A stretch of DNA of 64,000 bases from an uncultured Dehalococcoidia bacterium. GTDB taxonomy: Bacteria > Chloroflexota > Dehalococcoidia > Lucifugimonadales > UBA3495. Location: the NCBI GenBank assembly GCA_951812625.1, contig CATOSP010000003.1, forward strand, positions 309,335 through 373,334. Reading direction: 5' to 3'. Below the pieces are notes generated by a model. The model saw only the letters and a list, made by a program, of their open reading frames with translations. It was not told the DNA's origin and searched no databases. Shown in pieces: positions 63,987 to 64,000 of this stretch. Positions within the stretch are counted from its first letter, which is position 1, and each line of letters begins with the position of its first letter. The position numbers and the translations under genes were made by a program.

Positions 63987-64000
63987 CTTGTTCCTCCCCA

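Overview
The window (about 60% GC) looks like a chromosomal segment of an uncultured bacterium, most likely a Chloroflexota member of the SAR202/Dehalococcoidia type. I infer this from a family-5 solute-binding lipoprotein with the Glu/Val-rich stalk common in that group, lipoproteins with long Thr-Pro spacers, a fused AhbA-AhbB siroheme decarboxylase, and a mix of GMC oxidoreductase, cupin, DinB and TPP-enzyme genes. No rRNA or phylogenetic marker is present, so this assignment is an inference.

1-10.6 kb is a core-like block: a partial HEPN/PaREP1-like gene, GMC oxidoreductase, cupin, DinB and TPP-enzyme genes, then a minus-strand tetrapyrrole cluster (hemC, precorrin-2 dehydrogenase, fused siroheme decarboxylase, HTH regulator). 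Divergent from it are pcm and a MscS channel. The block ends with tRNA-Ile(GAU), which has a near-consensus promoter.

10.6-57 kb is an accessory island full of mobile DNA. It starts with a Thr-Pro lipoprotein carrying HELGH and a truncated paralogue joined to a 5'-truncated kinase-like/methyltransferase/glycosyltransferase gene that also has an in-frame amber stop. From 17.6 to 31.7 kb lies a large plus-strand defence-like locus. It has five tightly packed genes (unknown; degenerate DUF2791/BrxD-like ATPase; intact DUF2791/BrxD-like ATPase; unknown; SNF2 helicase), followed by type I restriction-modification in the unusual order hsdR - retropepsin and toxin-antitoxin genes - hsdS - hsdM. Then come a P4-type integrase with an AlpA-like HTH, a DUF805 protein, and a nest of insertion sequences: one IS701, four IS5-family, one IS630 and two IS110 remnants. 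With them are three 143-145 bp elements that have IS701-type ends but apparently unrelated cores. Between the insertions sit a degenerate ImmA/IrrE-like two-gene module, an 884-residue membrane protein and an apparently intact dipeptide/oligopeptide-type ABC transporter with a PQQ-propeller gene.

57-64 kb, minus strand, holds a second defence-like block. A ubiquitin-like protein, an E1-like ThiF enzyme and a DUF6527 zinc protein are encoded by overlapping genes, with a DUF3825 protein downstream. Next are a rhomboid protease and a PIN toxin coupled to an XRE-ImmA/IrrE regulator. Short direct repeats at 10.62, 56.96 and 62.24 kb, the first touching the tRNA-Ile 3' end, suggest two tandem integration units at this tRNA.

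The best candidates for a poorly described system are the paired intact/degenerate BrxD-like ATPase-helicase operon at 17.6-22.9 kb and the compact Ubl-E1-DUF6527 cassette at 58.9-60.6 kb.
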